The notes below the pieces were generated by a model, which saw only the letters and a list, made by a program, of their open reading frames with translations, did not search any database and was not told the DNA's origin. Both the position numbers and the translations under genes were made by a program. DNA of 64,000 nt from Candidatus Flexifilum breve. GTDB lineage: Bacteria; Chloroflexota; Anaerolineae; Aggregatilineales; Phototrophicaceae. Location: positions 992,001-1,056,000 of the forward strand of contig JADKGC010000001.1 of the NCBI GenBank assembly GCA_016717205.1, in the 5' to 3' direction. The stretch's first letter is position 1, and each line of letters starts with the position of its first letter. Shown here piece by piece: positions 43,839-54,362 of this stretch.

Positions 43839-45271
43839 TATCTGCCCGCCGACCGATCCACGAACGTCCGCACGAACTGCATCAGGTGATACACATCGCT
43901 GAAATTCGACACGATGCCCAACGAGATGCGCACCGCGCCGGACGCCCGCCCGTCCATGACGAGCAGGAACTCCTCAAACGTCAGGCGTTCTTCCTGCCCG
44001 AAGCACCCGCGCATATCGTCGGCGGTCAGGTTGTTGGCGACCTCGCCCGCGCCGGGATTACAAAAACACCCCGTGCGCAGTGAAATCTGGCGTTCGTTGG
44101 CGGCGCGTTCGACATCCCGAAAGTCGAACAGGTGTCCGTCCGGGTCAAACAGGTTAATCGTCACTGTGCTGCCGCGTCCTTCGGTGGTCGCTGGCCCGTA
44201 CAGGCGCACGAGCGGCTTACCGTTGCTGTGCTGCAAACTCAGCAGTTGTTCGAGCAGCCAGCCCGCCAGCGCCATCACCCGCGTGTGAATCGCGTCAATG
44301 CCCACCGATTGCAGGAACTTGAGGCCGATCTCGACCGCGGGAATATTCAGGTAGTTGATCGTCCCATCTTCGAAGCCGCGCTCGCCTTCCGCGAGGTAAT
44401 AGCCGTCGCCCTGCACCGACGCCATCGTGATCGTGCCGCCCGCAAACCACGGGCGCTGCAATTTCGCTAGCTTGTCTTTGCGGGCGATCAACGCGCCGAT
44501 CCCGGTCGGGTAACCGAACAGCTTGTAGAACGAGAGATCGACAAAGTCGGGCGTCCACTGGCCGAGATCCAGGCGGTTAGTCGGCGCGAAGGCCGCAAAA
44601 TCGACCAGCACATCCCAGCCCGCCGCCTGCGTCCGCGCAATCCACTCCAGCGGATGCTGCACGCCGGAGAAGTTCGACTGACCGGGATAGGCGAACAGCG
44701 TCTTTTGCCCCGGCTTGGTCTCCGCCAGCAGCTGCTCAAACACGGACGTATCCGCGCGCAGATCGGGCGGCAGCACGGGGATGTAATGCACGGTCGCGCC
44801 GCGCGCCCGCGCGAATTCGCGCACGCCGTTGACTGAATTGTGATTGTCAAAGGTCAGCACATAGCGGTCGCCGGGCGCGAACGGGTACGACTCGCCCACC
44901 AGCTTGAGCGCACCGCTGGCGTTCTGCGTGAAGATCACCGTGTAGACGTCAGGATCAGCGTTGAAGTATTCGAGCACAAAGTGCCGCGCGTGTTCATCGA
45001 GTTCGGTGGCGGCCAGCGACGTGGGATTGCTGGAATGAGGGTTGCCGAACACGCCTTTTTGCAGCAGCCCCATGTGTTCGCGTAGTTGACGGTCAGCGTA
45101 GAGCCCGCCGCCCGTGTAGTCGACATAGATGTGCCCCTGCTCGTCGAGGCGGCTGTATTCGGCGGCGCGCAGATCGTCCAGATGACGGGTGGCCGTGTAG
45201 GCCGGATACCGGGCGCTGAAATCCGCGTAGGCTTGGCGCAGGGCGACATCCGTTTCGAGTAGCGCATCCAT
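43838..45271 (-). CDS. MOCOS-like class V aminotransferase / cysteine desulfurase homologue
   Basis: 477 residues. Class V PLP fold with Schiff-base lysine K250 in VDLSFYKLFGYPTG and cofactor aspartate D224 in VLVDFAAFAPT. The sequence around LRTGCFCNPGA (C402, C404) matches the N-terminal domain of molybdenum cofactor sulfurases, where a cysteine there carries the persulfide. The C-terminal MOSC domain of true MOCOS is missing. Likely mobilises sulfur from cysteine for an unknown acceptor. No molybdopterin genes are nearby. Divergent from a small membrane protein gene. Confidence 0.86.
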   Translation of the reverse strand: MDALLETDVALRQAYADFSARYPAYTATRHLDDLRAAEYSRLDEQGHIYVDYTGGGLYADRQLREHMGLLQKGVFGNPHSSNPTSLAATELDEHARHFVLEYFNADPDVYTVIFTQNASGALKLVGESYPFAPGDRYVLTFDNHNSVNGVREFARARGATVHYIPVLPPDLRADTSVFEQLLAETKPGQKTLFAYPGQSNFSGVQHPLEWIARTQAAGWDVLVDFAAFAPTNRLDLGQWTPDFVDLSFYKLFGYPTGIGALIARKDKLAKLQRPWFAGGTITMASVQGDGYYLAEGERGFEDGTINYLNIPAVEIGLKFLQSVGIDAIHTRVMALAGWLLEQLLSLQHSNGKPLVRLYGPATTEGRGSTVTINLFDPDGHLFDFRDVERAANERQISLRTGCFCNPGAGEVANNLTADDMRGCFGQEERLTFEEFLLVMDGRASGAVRISLGIVSNFSDVYHLMQFVRTFVDRSAGR

Positions 45272-45363
45272 GAAATTTCCCCCTTGTGGCCAAAAATCAC
45301 TATATCCTTAACTATACCGCAGGAATCTCACGTTTGATGGGGATTGATCGACAGGGGGCTGCG

Positions 45364-45804
45364 ATGCCGCGCGACAAAACCAATATCATCGACGTACTGC
45401 TGTTCATGGTGCTGACCGTCGGCTTCGCGGTGATCGCGCTGTTCAACTGGCGCGGAGGTGAAGTGATCGGCGGGCTGGTGCTGACCGGGCTGACGCTGCT
45501 GTGCGGGGCGGCAACCGTGGATGGTCTGCAGCGTGGCGTACGCCCGCCGACCTCGTGGGAGCGCTTCAAAGCGTGGATGGTCCTGCGTCCCGTGTTGATC
45601 GGTGGGGTGGGCATCGTCGTGTTTTTGCAACTGCCCGCCGACCTCGGCAGCGCGCTCCCCTCCCTACCGCATGAGACCGCCGCCGGGCTGCTGGTCATCG
45701 CGCTGCTGACGTGGGCCATCGCTATCGGCTACACGCTCTGGCGCGCCCCACATCGCTTCGAGGCCGACGCCGCCTACCGCAGACGGATCAAGTATCGGGA
45801 ATAG
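45364..45804 (+). CDS. Small membrane protein
   Basis: 146 residues from ATG 45364; GGGG about five bases upstream supports it over a GTG/ATG-less extension to 45286. Four hydrophobic segments at about 10-28, 33-53, 75-92 and 102-124, with basic connecting loops and a basic C-terminus (RFEADAAYRRRIKYRE). No family recognised. Confidence 0.6.
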   Translation: MPRDKTNIIDVLLFMVLTVGFAVIALFNWRGGEVIGGLVLTGLTLLCGAATVDGLQRGVRPPTSWERFKAWMVLRPVLIGGVGIVVFLQLPADLGSALPSLPHETAAGLLVIALLTWAIAIGYTLWRAPHRFEADAAYRRRIKYRE

Positions 45805-45815
45805 CAGTAATCGCG

Positions 45816-46730
45816 CTACGACTGGTGATCTGATGGACTGGATTGCTGACTGGATTGTTCATTGAAATAGGGAATCTCTTGAAGAGAATCAATCACGGTT
45901 TTTGCTCTCTCAAATGCAGAGGAAAACCCGTAACTACTGTGAAAAGCTTCCACAACTGCGTATAAAGCCATGAGCGTTGCCAATAATATAGACATGTGTT
46001 GAGATGCTATGGATTCTTGTGCTCCTGAAACCCCTTGCTTTCCACTAGATGATGGTACGAGACCAAGAAAGTACATTGCTCCAAAGACTGTACCGTGAAG
46101 TATTTCGGAAGAGTGGCGATAGACTGCAAAACGCGCAAAATGCAGATGTAGTAGTACGTCGCTCCCTAATTTCTCACCTACGACACGAATCCGTGTGTCA
46201 ATGTTGTCATCAATCCAATTCTTTTCTCCACCACGTTTTGTTGTGAACTCGTTTAGCTCAACTTCTAGTCCTTTCTCTACGAGGGGATCAGGCCGTTGAG
46301 AAGACATTATCTTGATAATGCTGTCACCGATTCTTGACTCACGCTCCATATCTCGATATGCCATTTGACGAGTATGGCGCATTGCCCGTTCTGCCATTTC
46401 TTCGCCTTGAGCCATTATGTAACAGACATTTACAGCGGTTTCAACTACAGAACGTGCTATAGGGTAACAGTCTCTTGTATGCATACCCACCGAATCAGAT
46501 AACTTTACTATTGTGTTAGTAGATGCTCCAACGGCTTGCAACAGAAAGAAAAGTGGTTGCATGACCTTTTCTGGGAGTTGTTTAGTTTCTCGGCGCAACG
46601 CCAACCCAGCTTCATGTTCAACTGTTACAGCAATAAGCGCATCTACTATTCGGAGCAGCTGCGCATTCCTTGTTCGTAGTTGCTGCACACATTCAGTCAA
46701 ACTTGGAGGTACAGGATCAGATACAGTCAT
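45816..46730 (-). CDS. DUF5677-like protein of low GC content
   Basis: 304 residues, helical, cytoplasmic. Features IARSVVETAVNVCYIM near 90 and RHSSEILHGTVFGAMYFL near 210 resemble the DUF5677 family, often found in accessory or defence regions, but the match is by eye only. Base composition is clearly more AT-rich than the flanking metabolic genes, and the following 190 bases are too, which suggests horizontal acquisition. The poly-Ser/Gln C-terminus (EQSSQQSSPSDHQS) is probably disordered. Function unknown. Confidence 0.6.
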   Translation of the reverse strand: MTVSDPVPPSLTECVQQLRTRNAQLLRIVDALIAVTVEHEAGLALRRETKQLPEKVMQPLFFLLQAVGASTNTIVKLSDSVGMHTRDCYPIARSVVETAVNVCYIMAQGEEMAERAMRHTRQMAYRDMERESRIGDSIIKIMSSQRPDPLVEKGLEVELNEFTTKRGGEKNWIDDNIDTRIRVVGEKLGSDVLLHLHFARFAVYRHSSEILHGTVFGAMYFLGLVPSSSGKQGVSGAQESIASQHMSILLATLMALYAVVEAFHSSYGFSSAFERAKTVIDSLQEIPYFNEQSSQQSSPSDHQS

Positions 46731-46841
46731 ATTTCCTCACCAAATTTCATATATATTAAAATACCGTAATTATCTATGGTTTTTCAAGGATTATGAACTA
46801 ACACAAAGGATTTTAGTAGCTCTAATATTGAATTCGACAAT

Positions 46842-46874
46842 AAAAAGCGGCTAGCCCATCTCTGAGCTAACCGC
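46842..46874 (-). terminator. Terminator of the methylmalonyl-CoA mutase gene
   Basis: Read leftward: GCGGTTAGC, ten-base loop, GCTAGCCGC (one mismatch), then TTTTTATT. Lies 48 bases after the mutase stop codon. Confidence 0.8.
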
Positions 46875-46894
46875 CATTCTACTTAAATCTGCGC

Positions 46895-46918
46895 GGACGC
46901 GATTTATCGCGTCCCTAC
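46895..46918. repeat. Family B palindrome
   Basis: GGACGCGAT-TT-ATCGCGTCC followed by CTAC, between the mutase stop and its terminator. Confidence 0.88.
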
Positions 46919-46921
46919 GGA

Positions 46922-48574
<1,653 letters not shown>

Positions 48575-48680
48575 TCATAGCTCCTTGTGAAATTTACCAC
48601 AATGATTGTGAACCGGATGGCCGCCGCCGCCTACCGACGATCATCCCCCCTTTGTCGTGCAGAATAACATGTTTAGGCAA

Positions 48681-48850
48681 CCTCACCCCGTCCCCCTCGG
48701 GGGGGCAGAGGTTCGTGTTTTCAAGTCTCCCCTCCAGACGACACGCTGTAGGGGCAGACCTGTGTCTGCCCGTGGTGGCAGGCGCACAGGAGGATGTTGA
48801 AAAGGTCAACCCCACCCCCCATCCCCTCCCGAATTCAAGGAGGGGAGACA
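48681..48850. repeat. Composite family A repeat (copy 8)
   Basis: CCTCACCCCGTCCCCCTC at the left and CCCACCCCCCATCCCC with GAATTC and AGGAGGGGAG at the right, split by a family B palindrome. Looks like one repeat inserted into another. Confidence 0.7.
48752..48771. repeat. Family B palindrome
   Basis: GGGCAGAC-CTGT-GTCTGCCC preceded by GTAGG. A close copy is at 51890-51911. Confidence 0.88.
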
Positions 48851-48868
48851 GAAGAGGCGCTTGTGTAG

Positions 48869-48888
48869 GGACGAGGCATGCCTCGTCC
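48869..48888. repeat. Family B palindrome
   Basis: Same 20-bp core as 18908-18927, preceded by TGTAG. Confidence 0.9.
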
Positions 48889-48916
48889 TCAACTACACCC
48901 CAGATCTGAAAGTGTA

Positions 48917-49519
48917 TTACACCGCCCCGGCGAACATGGCTTCGTCCAAGGCGATGCCCTTGAAGTTATCGAACGTCAGATCGCGGAACGACCAACCGCG
49001 GTTGCGCTGCCCCACCAGAAACAGCACGCTATAGCTGTTGGTGTAACGCTTGGACTTACCAAAATCGACCGCGTCCAGCACGGCGCGGATCGTCGTCTCG
49101 TCGCCTTCGATCTCGACAAAGTTCCCGTACGGCAGTTCGTCCAGCATGATCTCCGCGCCCGCCAGTTCGTAGGTCGTGCGGTATTTTTCATAGATGAACA
49201 TGGGGTAAAACCCCAAGCGCTCCAGTATGATTTGCATCGTGTCGAGGTCACTCACTTCGACTTCGGCCTCAAAGCGCGTGCTCCCATACTGATCGTGGAC
49301 TTTCTGGCCGTCTTTGTAGGTCAGGCGGGCGCGTGTGTCGTAGCGCAAACGCAGCACGCTCGACGCTTTCGCCAGTTCCCCGTGCGCATCCTCAAAGCGA
49401 ATGTTTTTCTCAAACACGCGCGGCGCACTCACGGTGCCGCCCGCCGCTTCGATCCGCGCCTTAATCGCGTCCAGATCGGCCACATGCATTTTCAGTTCTG
49501 TCTCTTGGAGCTTTGCCAT
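48917..49519 (-). CDS. CYTH-domain protein (class IV adenylate cyclase-like)
   Basis: 200 residues. The CYTH N-terminal signature ExExK appears as ETELKM near residue 6; further strands VLRLRYDTRARLTYKDG, FEAEVEVSD and FVEIEGDE build the triphosphate tunnel. CyaB-like members act on ATP, others on thiamine triphosphate or inorganic triphosphate. The order and length fit the CyaB group. Lies 14 kb from the CHAD gene and next to Ppx/GppA. Confidence 0.9.
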   Translation of the reverse strand: MAKLQETELKMHVADLDAIKARIEAAGGTVSAPRVFEKNIRFEDAHGELAKASSVLRLRYDTRARLTYKDGQKVHDQYGSTRFEAEVEVSDLDTMQIILERLGFYPMFIYEKYRTTYELAGAEIMLDELPYGNFVEIEGDETTIRAVLDAVDFGKSKRYTNSYSVLFLVGQRNRGWSFRDLTFDNFKGIALDEAMFAGAV

Positions 49520-49580
49520 CAGTCAACCTTCTCCTATCCATCCAGCTTGCCATGGCAAGTTCTACCTCGCCGAGTGCGGT

Positions 49581-49600
49581 GGGCGGGACAAGTCCCGCCC
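49581..49600. repeat. Family B-like palindrome
   Basis: GGGCGGGAC-AA-GTCCCGCCC, perfect 9-bp arms, without the GTAG/CTAC flank. Confidence 0.75.
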
Positions 49601-49649
49601 TTAAGGATCAAAACCTGTACGCAGAGAGAACGAACTGCGGGAACGGTTG

Positions 49650-49690
49650 TCTCCCCTCCTCGAATTCGGGGGGGGTCGCGGGTGGGGTGA
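49650..49690. repeat. Family A half element (copy 9)
   Basis: CTCCCCTCCTCGAATTCG then GGGGGGGTCGCGGGTGGGGTG. Adjoins the 3' end of the Ppx/GppA gene. Confidence 0.7.
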
Positions 49691-49694
49691 GAAC

Positions 49695-51277
49695 TTATTC
49701 CTCCGGTACCGCCACCAACTCTAGCGGGATGCCAAATGCCTGCTCGAAAATATCAACGTGCCGCGCCGCCGACCACAGCGCGACCGTCTCGTCGCCGCGC
49801 GTGATCAGTTCCATCTGCGCCATGCCCCCGTTCAGGTGCAAGCGCACATCGCGCACCAGACCATCACGCGCCCGGTCGAGCTGTTCGGCGAGGCGCAGGA
49901 ACGCGCACAGTTGCAGCAAGCGCACATCATCCCCGGTTCGAGCAGTCCCGCCAATTCGTCCGGCGTCGGCTTGCCCTTGCGGTGGTAGCGCACGAGCAGC
50001 GCGATCAAGGCGATTTCGCGGTGCGTGTACCCCGGCAGCCCCGCATTCGTGATCAAATAGCTGCCGTGCTTATGATGATCATGATAGTCGATGCTCACGC
50101 CAATATCATGCAGCATTGACGCCGCCCACAAGATATCGCGTTCGCCCGCGCCGCACTGCAGATGCTCGGCGGGCATCTGGTCGAACATGGCGAGCGTCAA
50201 ATGCGCGATGTGCTCGGCGTGATGCTCCTGAAAGCGGTACAAGTGCGCGAGATTCAGCACCGACGCGCGGCGCACATCGGCGAACATGGGCGTTTCGCCC
50301 GCGGGCGCTTCAAAGAAGCGCTCGTAGAACAATCCCTCGCGCAAACCCTGACTGCAGATCGTCATCGCGTCGAAGCCGCCCGCCTTCAGCACCTCGTGAA
50401 TGGCGACCGCGCCCGCCAGTGAAATATCCGCGCGATCCGGCTTCATCCCGGCGACTTTACCGCGCTGCGCCACACTCAGTTTGGCGAGCTCGTCGCGCAC
50501 TGCCTCCACCTCATCAACCGACATCGTGTAGCCATGCAGCCAATCCAGCGGATAGCCCATGCGCTTCTGAATCAGGTGGCCGATCAGGCGCAGCGAGCCG
50601 CCCTCCCCAATCATGGTCATGCCCTCTTCATAGCGAAACCAGTCCAGCGCCTGGAAGCGTTCACGTAGATGATCGCTCAACTGCTCGATCTCTTTGCGCG
50701 ACGCGGGATCAGATTTGAGCCAACCTTCGGTCAAGCGGACCGCGCCAATCGGAAAGCTGACACTGTGCGTGGTCAGGCGATTTTCGACCCGCGTGATCTG
50801 CATCGAGCCACCACCAAGGTCGACCACGTAGCCAGTGTGCAGCGTCGTGCTGTTGACCGCCGCCAGATAGCCGTAATACGCCTCTTCCGTCTCGCTCAGC
50901 ACACGGACGTTCAGCCCGGCTTCGCGCGCTACCCGTTCGATATAGCGGCTCTGGTTACGCGCATCGCGGATGGCGCTTGTCCCTGCGACCACAATGTCCT
51001 GAATGCCGGAGGATTGGCAGAATGAGGCGTAAATCTGCGCTGCCCGCACCGCGCGATCCATGGCTGCCGGGCGCAGCACGTCCATTTGCGCCATGCCCTC
51101 GCCGATGCGCACGCTTTCGCGCACTTCGTCAACCATTTTGAAGCTCAGGCGCGGCACATATTCCATGACGATCAAACGGAAGCTGTTGCTGCCCATGTCG
51201 ATGATCGCCACCCGCTGCGAATCACGATACACATCGCTGTGCGCCGCCAGACTATCCAACTGCTGCAGGTTGTTCAA
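49695..51277 (-). pseudogene. ppx: Ppx/GppA phosphatase with HD domain, split by a single-base deletion
   Basis: From ATG 51277 the frame reads as a full Ppx/GppA exopolyphosphatase/pppGpp phosphatase: AIIDMGSNSFRLIVMEY, AGTSAIRDARN, YVVDLGGGSMQI, GEGGSLRLIG, then an HD-like C-terminal domain with MLHDIGVSIDYHDHHKHG. After LLEPG the frame turns to an unnatural Cys-rich tail that stops at 49832, while the expected continuation DVRLLQLCAFLRLAEQLDRA runs in another frame to 49695. Adding one G to the GGGG run (cccc at 49931-49934) restores LLEPGDDVRLL and a 527-residue protein. Degrades polyphosphate or pppGpp. Probable sequencing error rather than loss. Confidence 0.85.
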
Positions 51278-51305
51278 ATCGGTTTCCTAGATCGGCTAGC
51301 GAAAA

Positions 51306-51325
51306 GGACGAGGCTAACCTCGTCC
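51306..51325. repeat. Family B palindrome (imperfect flank)
   Basis: GGACGAGG-CTAA-CCTCGTCC with CGACA in place of the usual CTACA. Confidence 0.75.
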
Positions 51326-51368
51326 CGACAACCACTGTTTCGATTATTCACGCTGAACCCAAGCCGCT

Positions 51369-51851
51369 CTACTTGACCATACGGAGAGCTTCGGGTAAAT
51401 GCGTTTGCACGGCGGTGATCAGCGCCTTGTGCGGCGCGGAATGGACAATCGTCGGCGCGACCACCACGCTGCGAATGAACGTCCCGGCGGCGCGCTCGAT
51501 CATCCACACATCGGTTGAGTCGTAAGCGGGCAAGCCGTCCTGATCGACCAGCTTGTCGAAGCCAGCCGCCCGCAGCGCGAGAAAGAAGGCGCGGTAACGC
51601 GCTTCGGTCAGCGGATGCGTGAGCGGTTTGTGCCCCAAAGCCCGGCGGTAGACCGTCTCCAATGACGCGCCGCTCGTCCGTGAGTTGATCACTGTGGCGA
51701 CCGAATCGCACGCGCGGCGGTCGTAGTAATGCACAGTGATGCGGCACACGTCGGCCACACCGGGGCGCTGCGCTACCGCACCAACCGGCGCGAGCCCCAG
51801 TTCTTCCGGAATCGACCGGAGCAGGGGCACGTGATAACCCAATAGACTCAT
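51369..51851 (-). CDS. Uncharacterised cytoplasmic protein
   Basis: 160 residues from ATG 51851 with TGAGGCGAC upstream. Mixed alpha/beta, no signal or membrane segment. Conserved-looking stretches: CRITVHYYDRRACDSVATVI, YRAFFLALRAAGFDKLVDQ and WMIERAAGTFIRSVVVAP. No family recognised. It is upstream of the ppx gene with about 90 bases between, so the two could be cotranscribed. Confidence 0.6.
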   Translation of the reverse strand: MSLLGYHVPLLRSIPEELGLAPVGAVAQRPGVADVCRITVHYYDRRACDSVATVINSRTSGASLETVYRRALGHKPLTHPLTEARYRAFFLALRAAGFDKLVDQDGLPAYDSTDVWMIERAAGTFIRSVVVAPTIVHSAPHKALITAVQTHLPEALRMVK

Positions 51852-51889
51852 GTCGCCTCAGAGATTGTAATGCCCAATCCACCGCATAG

Positions 51890-51911
51890 GGGCAGACCTA
51901 CGTGTCTGCCC
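51890..51911. repeat. Family B palindrome
   Basis: GGGCAGAC then six bases then GTCTGCCC, preceded by ATAGG. Variant of 48752-48771. Confidence 0.82.
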
Positions 51912-51917
51912 AGCCAA

Positions 51918-51941
51918 GGGCGCACACAGGTGCGCCCCTAC
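51918..51941. repeat. Family B palindrome
   Basis: GGGCGCAC-ACAG-GTGCGCCC followed by CTAC, seven bases after the previous copy. Shares its stem word with 3811-3838. A weaker third element follows at 51954-51976. Confidence 0.82.
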
Positions 51942-51982
51942 AAAATCGCCCGTGGACGCCCCGTTGCACGTCCCTACAGATT

Positions 51983-52013
51983 CCCCCTCGCCTCTAGAAG
52001 AGGGGTGAGGTTA
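51983..52013. repeat. Family A fragment (copy 10)
   Basis: CCCCCTCGCCTCTAGAAG then AGGGGTGAGG. Truncated, at the 3' end of the alcohol dehydrogenase gene. Confidence 0.55.
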
Positions 52014-52014
52014 C

Positions 52015-53046
52015 CTAGATCGCCAGCACGACTTTGCCGAACACGTCAAACTTTTCGAGCGTTTCTTCGGCTTGCCGCGCGTCGCTCAACGGGAAGACCT
52101 TGCCGACCACCGGCTTGAGCTTCCCCGCAAACACGAGGTTCATCACCTTGACGTAATCCGCCGTCGTGCCCATCGAACTGCCGATGAAGCTGATCTGCTT
52201 GGCGAACAGGTAGCGCGTGTCGATCTGCGCGTTGTAGCCACTCGTATTGCCGACGATCAGGATGCGCCCGCCGCGCTTGACCGCTTTCATGCTGTCCATG
52301 AGCGTCGCCTGCCCGACATTGTCGACGACGACATCGACGCCCACGCGGTTGGTCAGCTTGGCCAATGCCTTCGACCAGCTCTCTTCTGTGGAACGGTCGA
52401 TGGTCACGTCCGCGCCGAGCTGCTCGGCCTGCGCGCAGCGTTCGGCGCTGCTGCCCACCACGTAGACTGTGCACCCGGCCAACTTAGCAATCTGGATGCT
52501 GGCGCTGTTCACGCCACCGCCCGCGCCGACGATCAACACGGATTCGCCCGTGCGCAGCCCGCCGCGGTTCATCAGCGAATTCCACGCGGTGACGAACACC
52601 AGGCCCGCCGCCGCGGCCTCCTCAAACGTGACCGAGTCCGGCATTTTGTGCAGATTGCGCGCGGGCAGCACGACGTATTCCGCCGCTACCCCCGGCGCAT
52701 GCTCGCCGATGATCTGAATGTCGAGGCAGTCGCTCTCCGACCCACGCAGATTGAGGCAGTCCTGATCAATCAGCGTCGGGTTGATCGCGACGCGGTCGCC
52801 CGGCACAACATTGGTCACGCCCGCGCCGACTGCATCCACAATCCCCGCCCCATCCGAACCGATAACATGCGGCAGGGCGATGTTCAGACCTTTCCAGCCC
52901 GCACGCACCCACAGGTCGAGGCGATTGAGCGCCGCCGCCTGCATGCGCACACGGACTTCGCCTGCCCCCGGTTCGGGCACAGGCAGGTCATCCACACACT
53001 GAATGACCTCCAGGCCGCCATGCTCGTAGAAAACTGCCGCGCGCAT
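52015..53046 (-). CDS. Medium-chain dehydrogenase/reductase (zinc-type alcohol dehydrogenase family)
   Basis: 343 residues. GroES-like N-terminal domain (EVRVRMQAAALNRLDLWVRAG, GSDGAGIVDAVGAGV), then a Rossmann domain with VLIVGAGGGVNSASIQIAKL and VVGSSAERC. The usual catalytic-zinc cysteine is absent (NRLDLW where zinc ADHs have CxxD/H), which suggests the zinc-independent quinone reductase/enoyl reductase side of the family, though the long insert with CLNLRGSESDC hints at structural cysteines. Its ATG overlaps the acyl-CoA dehydrogenase stop as TGATG, so the genes are coupled and likely act on the same acyl-CoA pool. Confidence 0.88.
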   Translation of the reverse strand: MRAAVFYEHGGLEVIQCVDDLPVPEPGAGEVRVRMQAAALNRLDLWVRAGWKGLNIALPHVIGSDGAGIVDAVGAGVTNVVPGDRVAINPTLIDQDCLNLRGSESDCLDIQIIGEHAPGVAAEYVVLPARNLHKMPDSVTFEEAAAAGLVFVTAWNSLMNRGGLRTGESVLIVGAGGGVNSASIQIAKLAGCTVYVVGSSAERCAQAEQLGADVTIDRSTEESWSKALAKLTNRVGVDVVVDNVGQATLMDSMKAVKRGGRILIVGNTSGYNAQIDTRYLFAKQISFIGSSMGTTADYVKVMNLVFAGKLKPVVGKVFPLSDARQAEETLEKFDVFGKVVLAI

Positions 53047-54236
53047 CAGCGCAGCCCCAATTCGTTACGCGCGATCACCATGCGCTGCACTTCGCTCGTG
53101 CCTTCGTAAATGCGCGTGATGCGCGCATCGCGATAGTAGCGCTCGACGGGCAGTTCCTTGCTGTAGCCCATACCGCCGTGAATCTGCACCGCTTCGTCGG
53201 TGATGAACATGGCCGCTTCGCTGGCGAACAGCTTGGCCATGCTCGCTTCGGTGGTGAAGCGTTCGCCGGTCACTTTGCTGCGTTCCTTCGCCGCGCAGGC
53301 GTTGTAGACGAGCAAGCGCGCCGCTTCGAGCCGGGTCTTCATATCGGCGATCTTCTGCTGGATCATCTGGAGCTGACCAATCGGTCCGCCGAACGCCTGC
53401 CGTTCGCGCGCATACTGCACCGCCGCTTCATAGGCCGCTTCGGCAATGCCCACCGCCTGTGACGCGATGCCGATGCGCCCCGCATCCAGCACGGCCATGG
53501 CGATCTTGAAGCCGTCGCCGGGCTTGCCGAGCACGTTTTCGACCGGGCAGGCGTAATTTTCAAACACGAGTTCGCTGGTAGCGCTGGCGCGAATGCCGAG
53601 CTTGGGCTCTTTCTTGCCGCGGATGAAACCGGGCTGCGCTGCGTCGATCAAAAATGCGGTGATGCCCTTGTGTTTCTGTTCCGGCGCGGTCATCGTAAAC
53701 ACGATCACGAAATCGGCGACCGGACCGCTGGTCACCCAGCTCTTGCGCCCGTTGATGATGTAGTGCGTCCCGGCGGCATTGAGCACAGCGCGGCTTTCCA
53801 TCGTCCCGGCGTCGCTGCCGGACATCGGTTCGGTCAGGCTGTAGGCGCCGATCTTCGCCCCGCTGGCGACGGGCACGAGGAACGCCTGCTTCTGTGCTTC
53901 CGTCCCGAACTTGGTGATCGCGTTGCAATACAGCGAATTGTTCACGCTGACGATGGTGCTGTGGCTGGCATCGGCTTTAGCGATCTCGATCATCGTCAGC
54001 GCGTAGGCGAGCGTATCCATGCCCGCGCCGCCATATTCTTCGCTGACTTCAATGCCCATCAACCCCATTTCGCCCATCTGCTTGACGGTGGTGATCGGGA
54101 AGTCGCCGGTTTCATCATGCTCCGCCGCAATCGGCGCGATTTCCTTCTGCGCGAAATTGCGGACGGCTTTGACGAGTTCCTGATGTTCGGGTGTCATCTG
54201 GGGGATGAGCGGCTGATCGGAGAGTTGGTTGACCAT
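53046..54236 (-). CDS. Acyl-CoA dehydrogenase
   Basis: 396 residues from ATG 54236 (AAGAGG five bases upstream); a longer frame to 54311 is not supported. FAD-dependent, introduces the alpha-beta double bond and passes electrons to ETF. Motifs: AYSLTEPMSGSDAG, SWVTSGPVADF, RIGIASQAVGIAE, GGMGYSKELPVER and the catalytic glutamate in IYEGTSEVQRM. It resembles short-chain/branched-chain enzymes. No ETF genes in the window. Divergent from methylmalonyl-CoA epimerase with 126 bases between starts. Confidence 0.95.
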   Translation of the reverse strand: MVNQLSDQPLIPQMTPEHQELVKAVRNFAQKEIAPIAAEHDETGDFPITTVKQMGEMGLMGIEVSEEYGGAGMDTLAYALTMIEIAKADASHSTIVSVNNSLYCNAITKFGTEAQKQAFLVPVASGAKIGAYSLTEPMSGSDAGTMESRAVLNAAGTHYIINGRKSWVTSGPVADFVIVFTMTAPEQKHKGITAFLIDAAQPGFIRGKKEPKLGIRASATSELVFENYACPVENVLGKPGDGFKIAMAVLDAGRIGIASQAVGIAEAAYEAAVQYARERQAFGGPIGQLQMIQQKIADMKTRLEAARLLVYNACAAKERSKVTGERFTTEASMAKLFASEAAMFITDEAVQIHGGMGYSKELPVERYYRDARITRIYEGTSEVQRMVIARNELGLR

Positions 54237-54300
54237 AATAACCTCTTTTAGTGGTGCACATATGTGACAAACATCAGGGGTGATTATAGCGAACCCTGCG

Positions 54301-54329
54301 CCGACATTCACGCGCCGCCCCGCTATAAT
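54301..54329 (+). promoter_or_regulatory. Promoter of methylmalonyl-CoA epimerase gene
   Basis: -35 CCGACA (54301-54306), 17-bp spacer, -10 TATAAT (54324-54329). 33 bases before the start codon. The clearest sigma-70-type promoter in the window. Confidence 0.65.
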
Positions 54330-54362
54330 GTCAGGTGCAACGTCAATTTAGAGAGGACTGTC

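Larger units (their letters stand above)
48575..48916. other. Intergenic region rich in repeats
   Basis: Contains degenerate family A pieces (48681-48740 and 48808-48850) and two family B palindromes with different stems (48752-48771, 48869-48888). No gene recognised. Confidence 0.6.

Noticed and set aside
49832..51277. Programmed ribosomal frameshift in the Ppx/GppA gene
   Set aside because: No slippery heptamer or downstream pseudoknot seen, and other genes in the window have similar single-base indels; an error or mutation is simpler.
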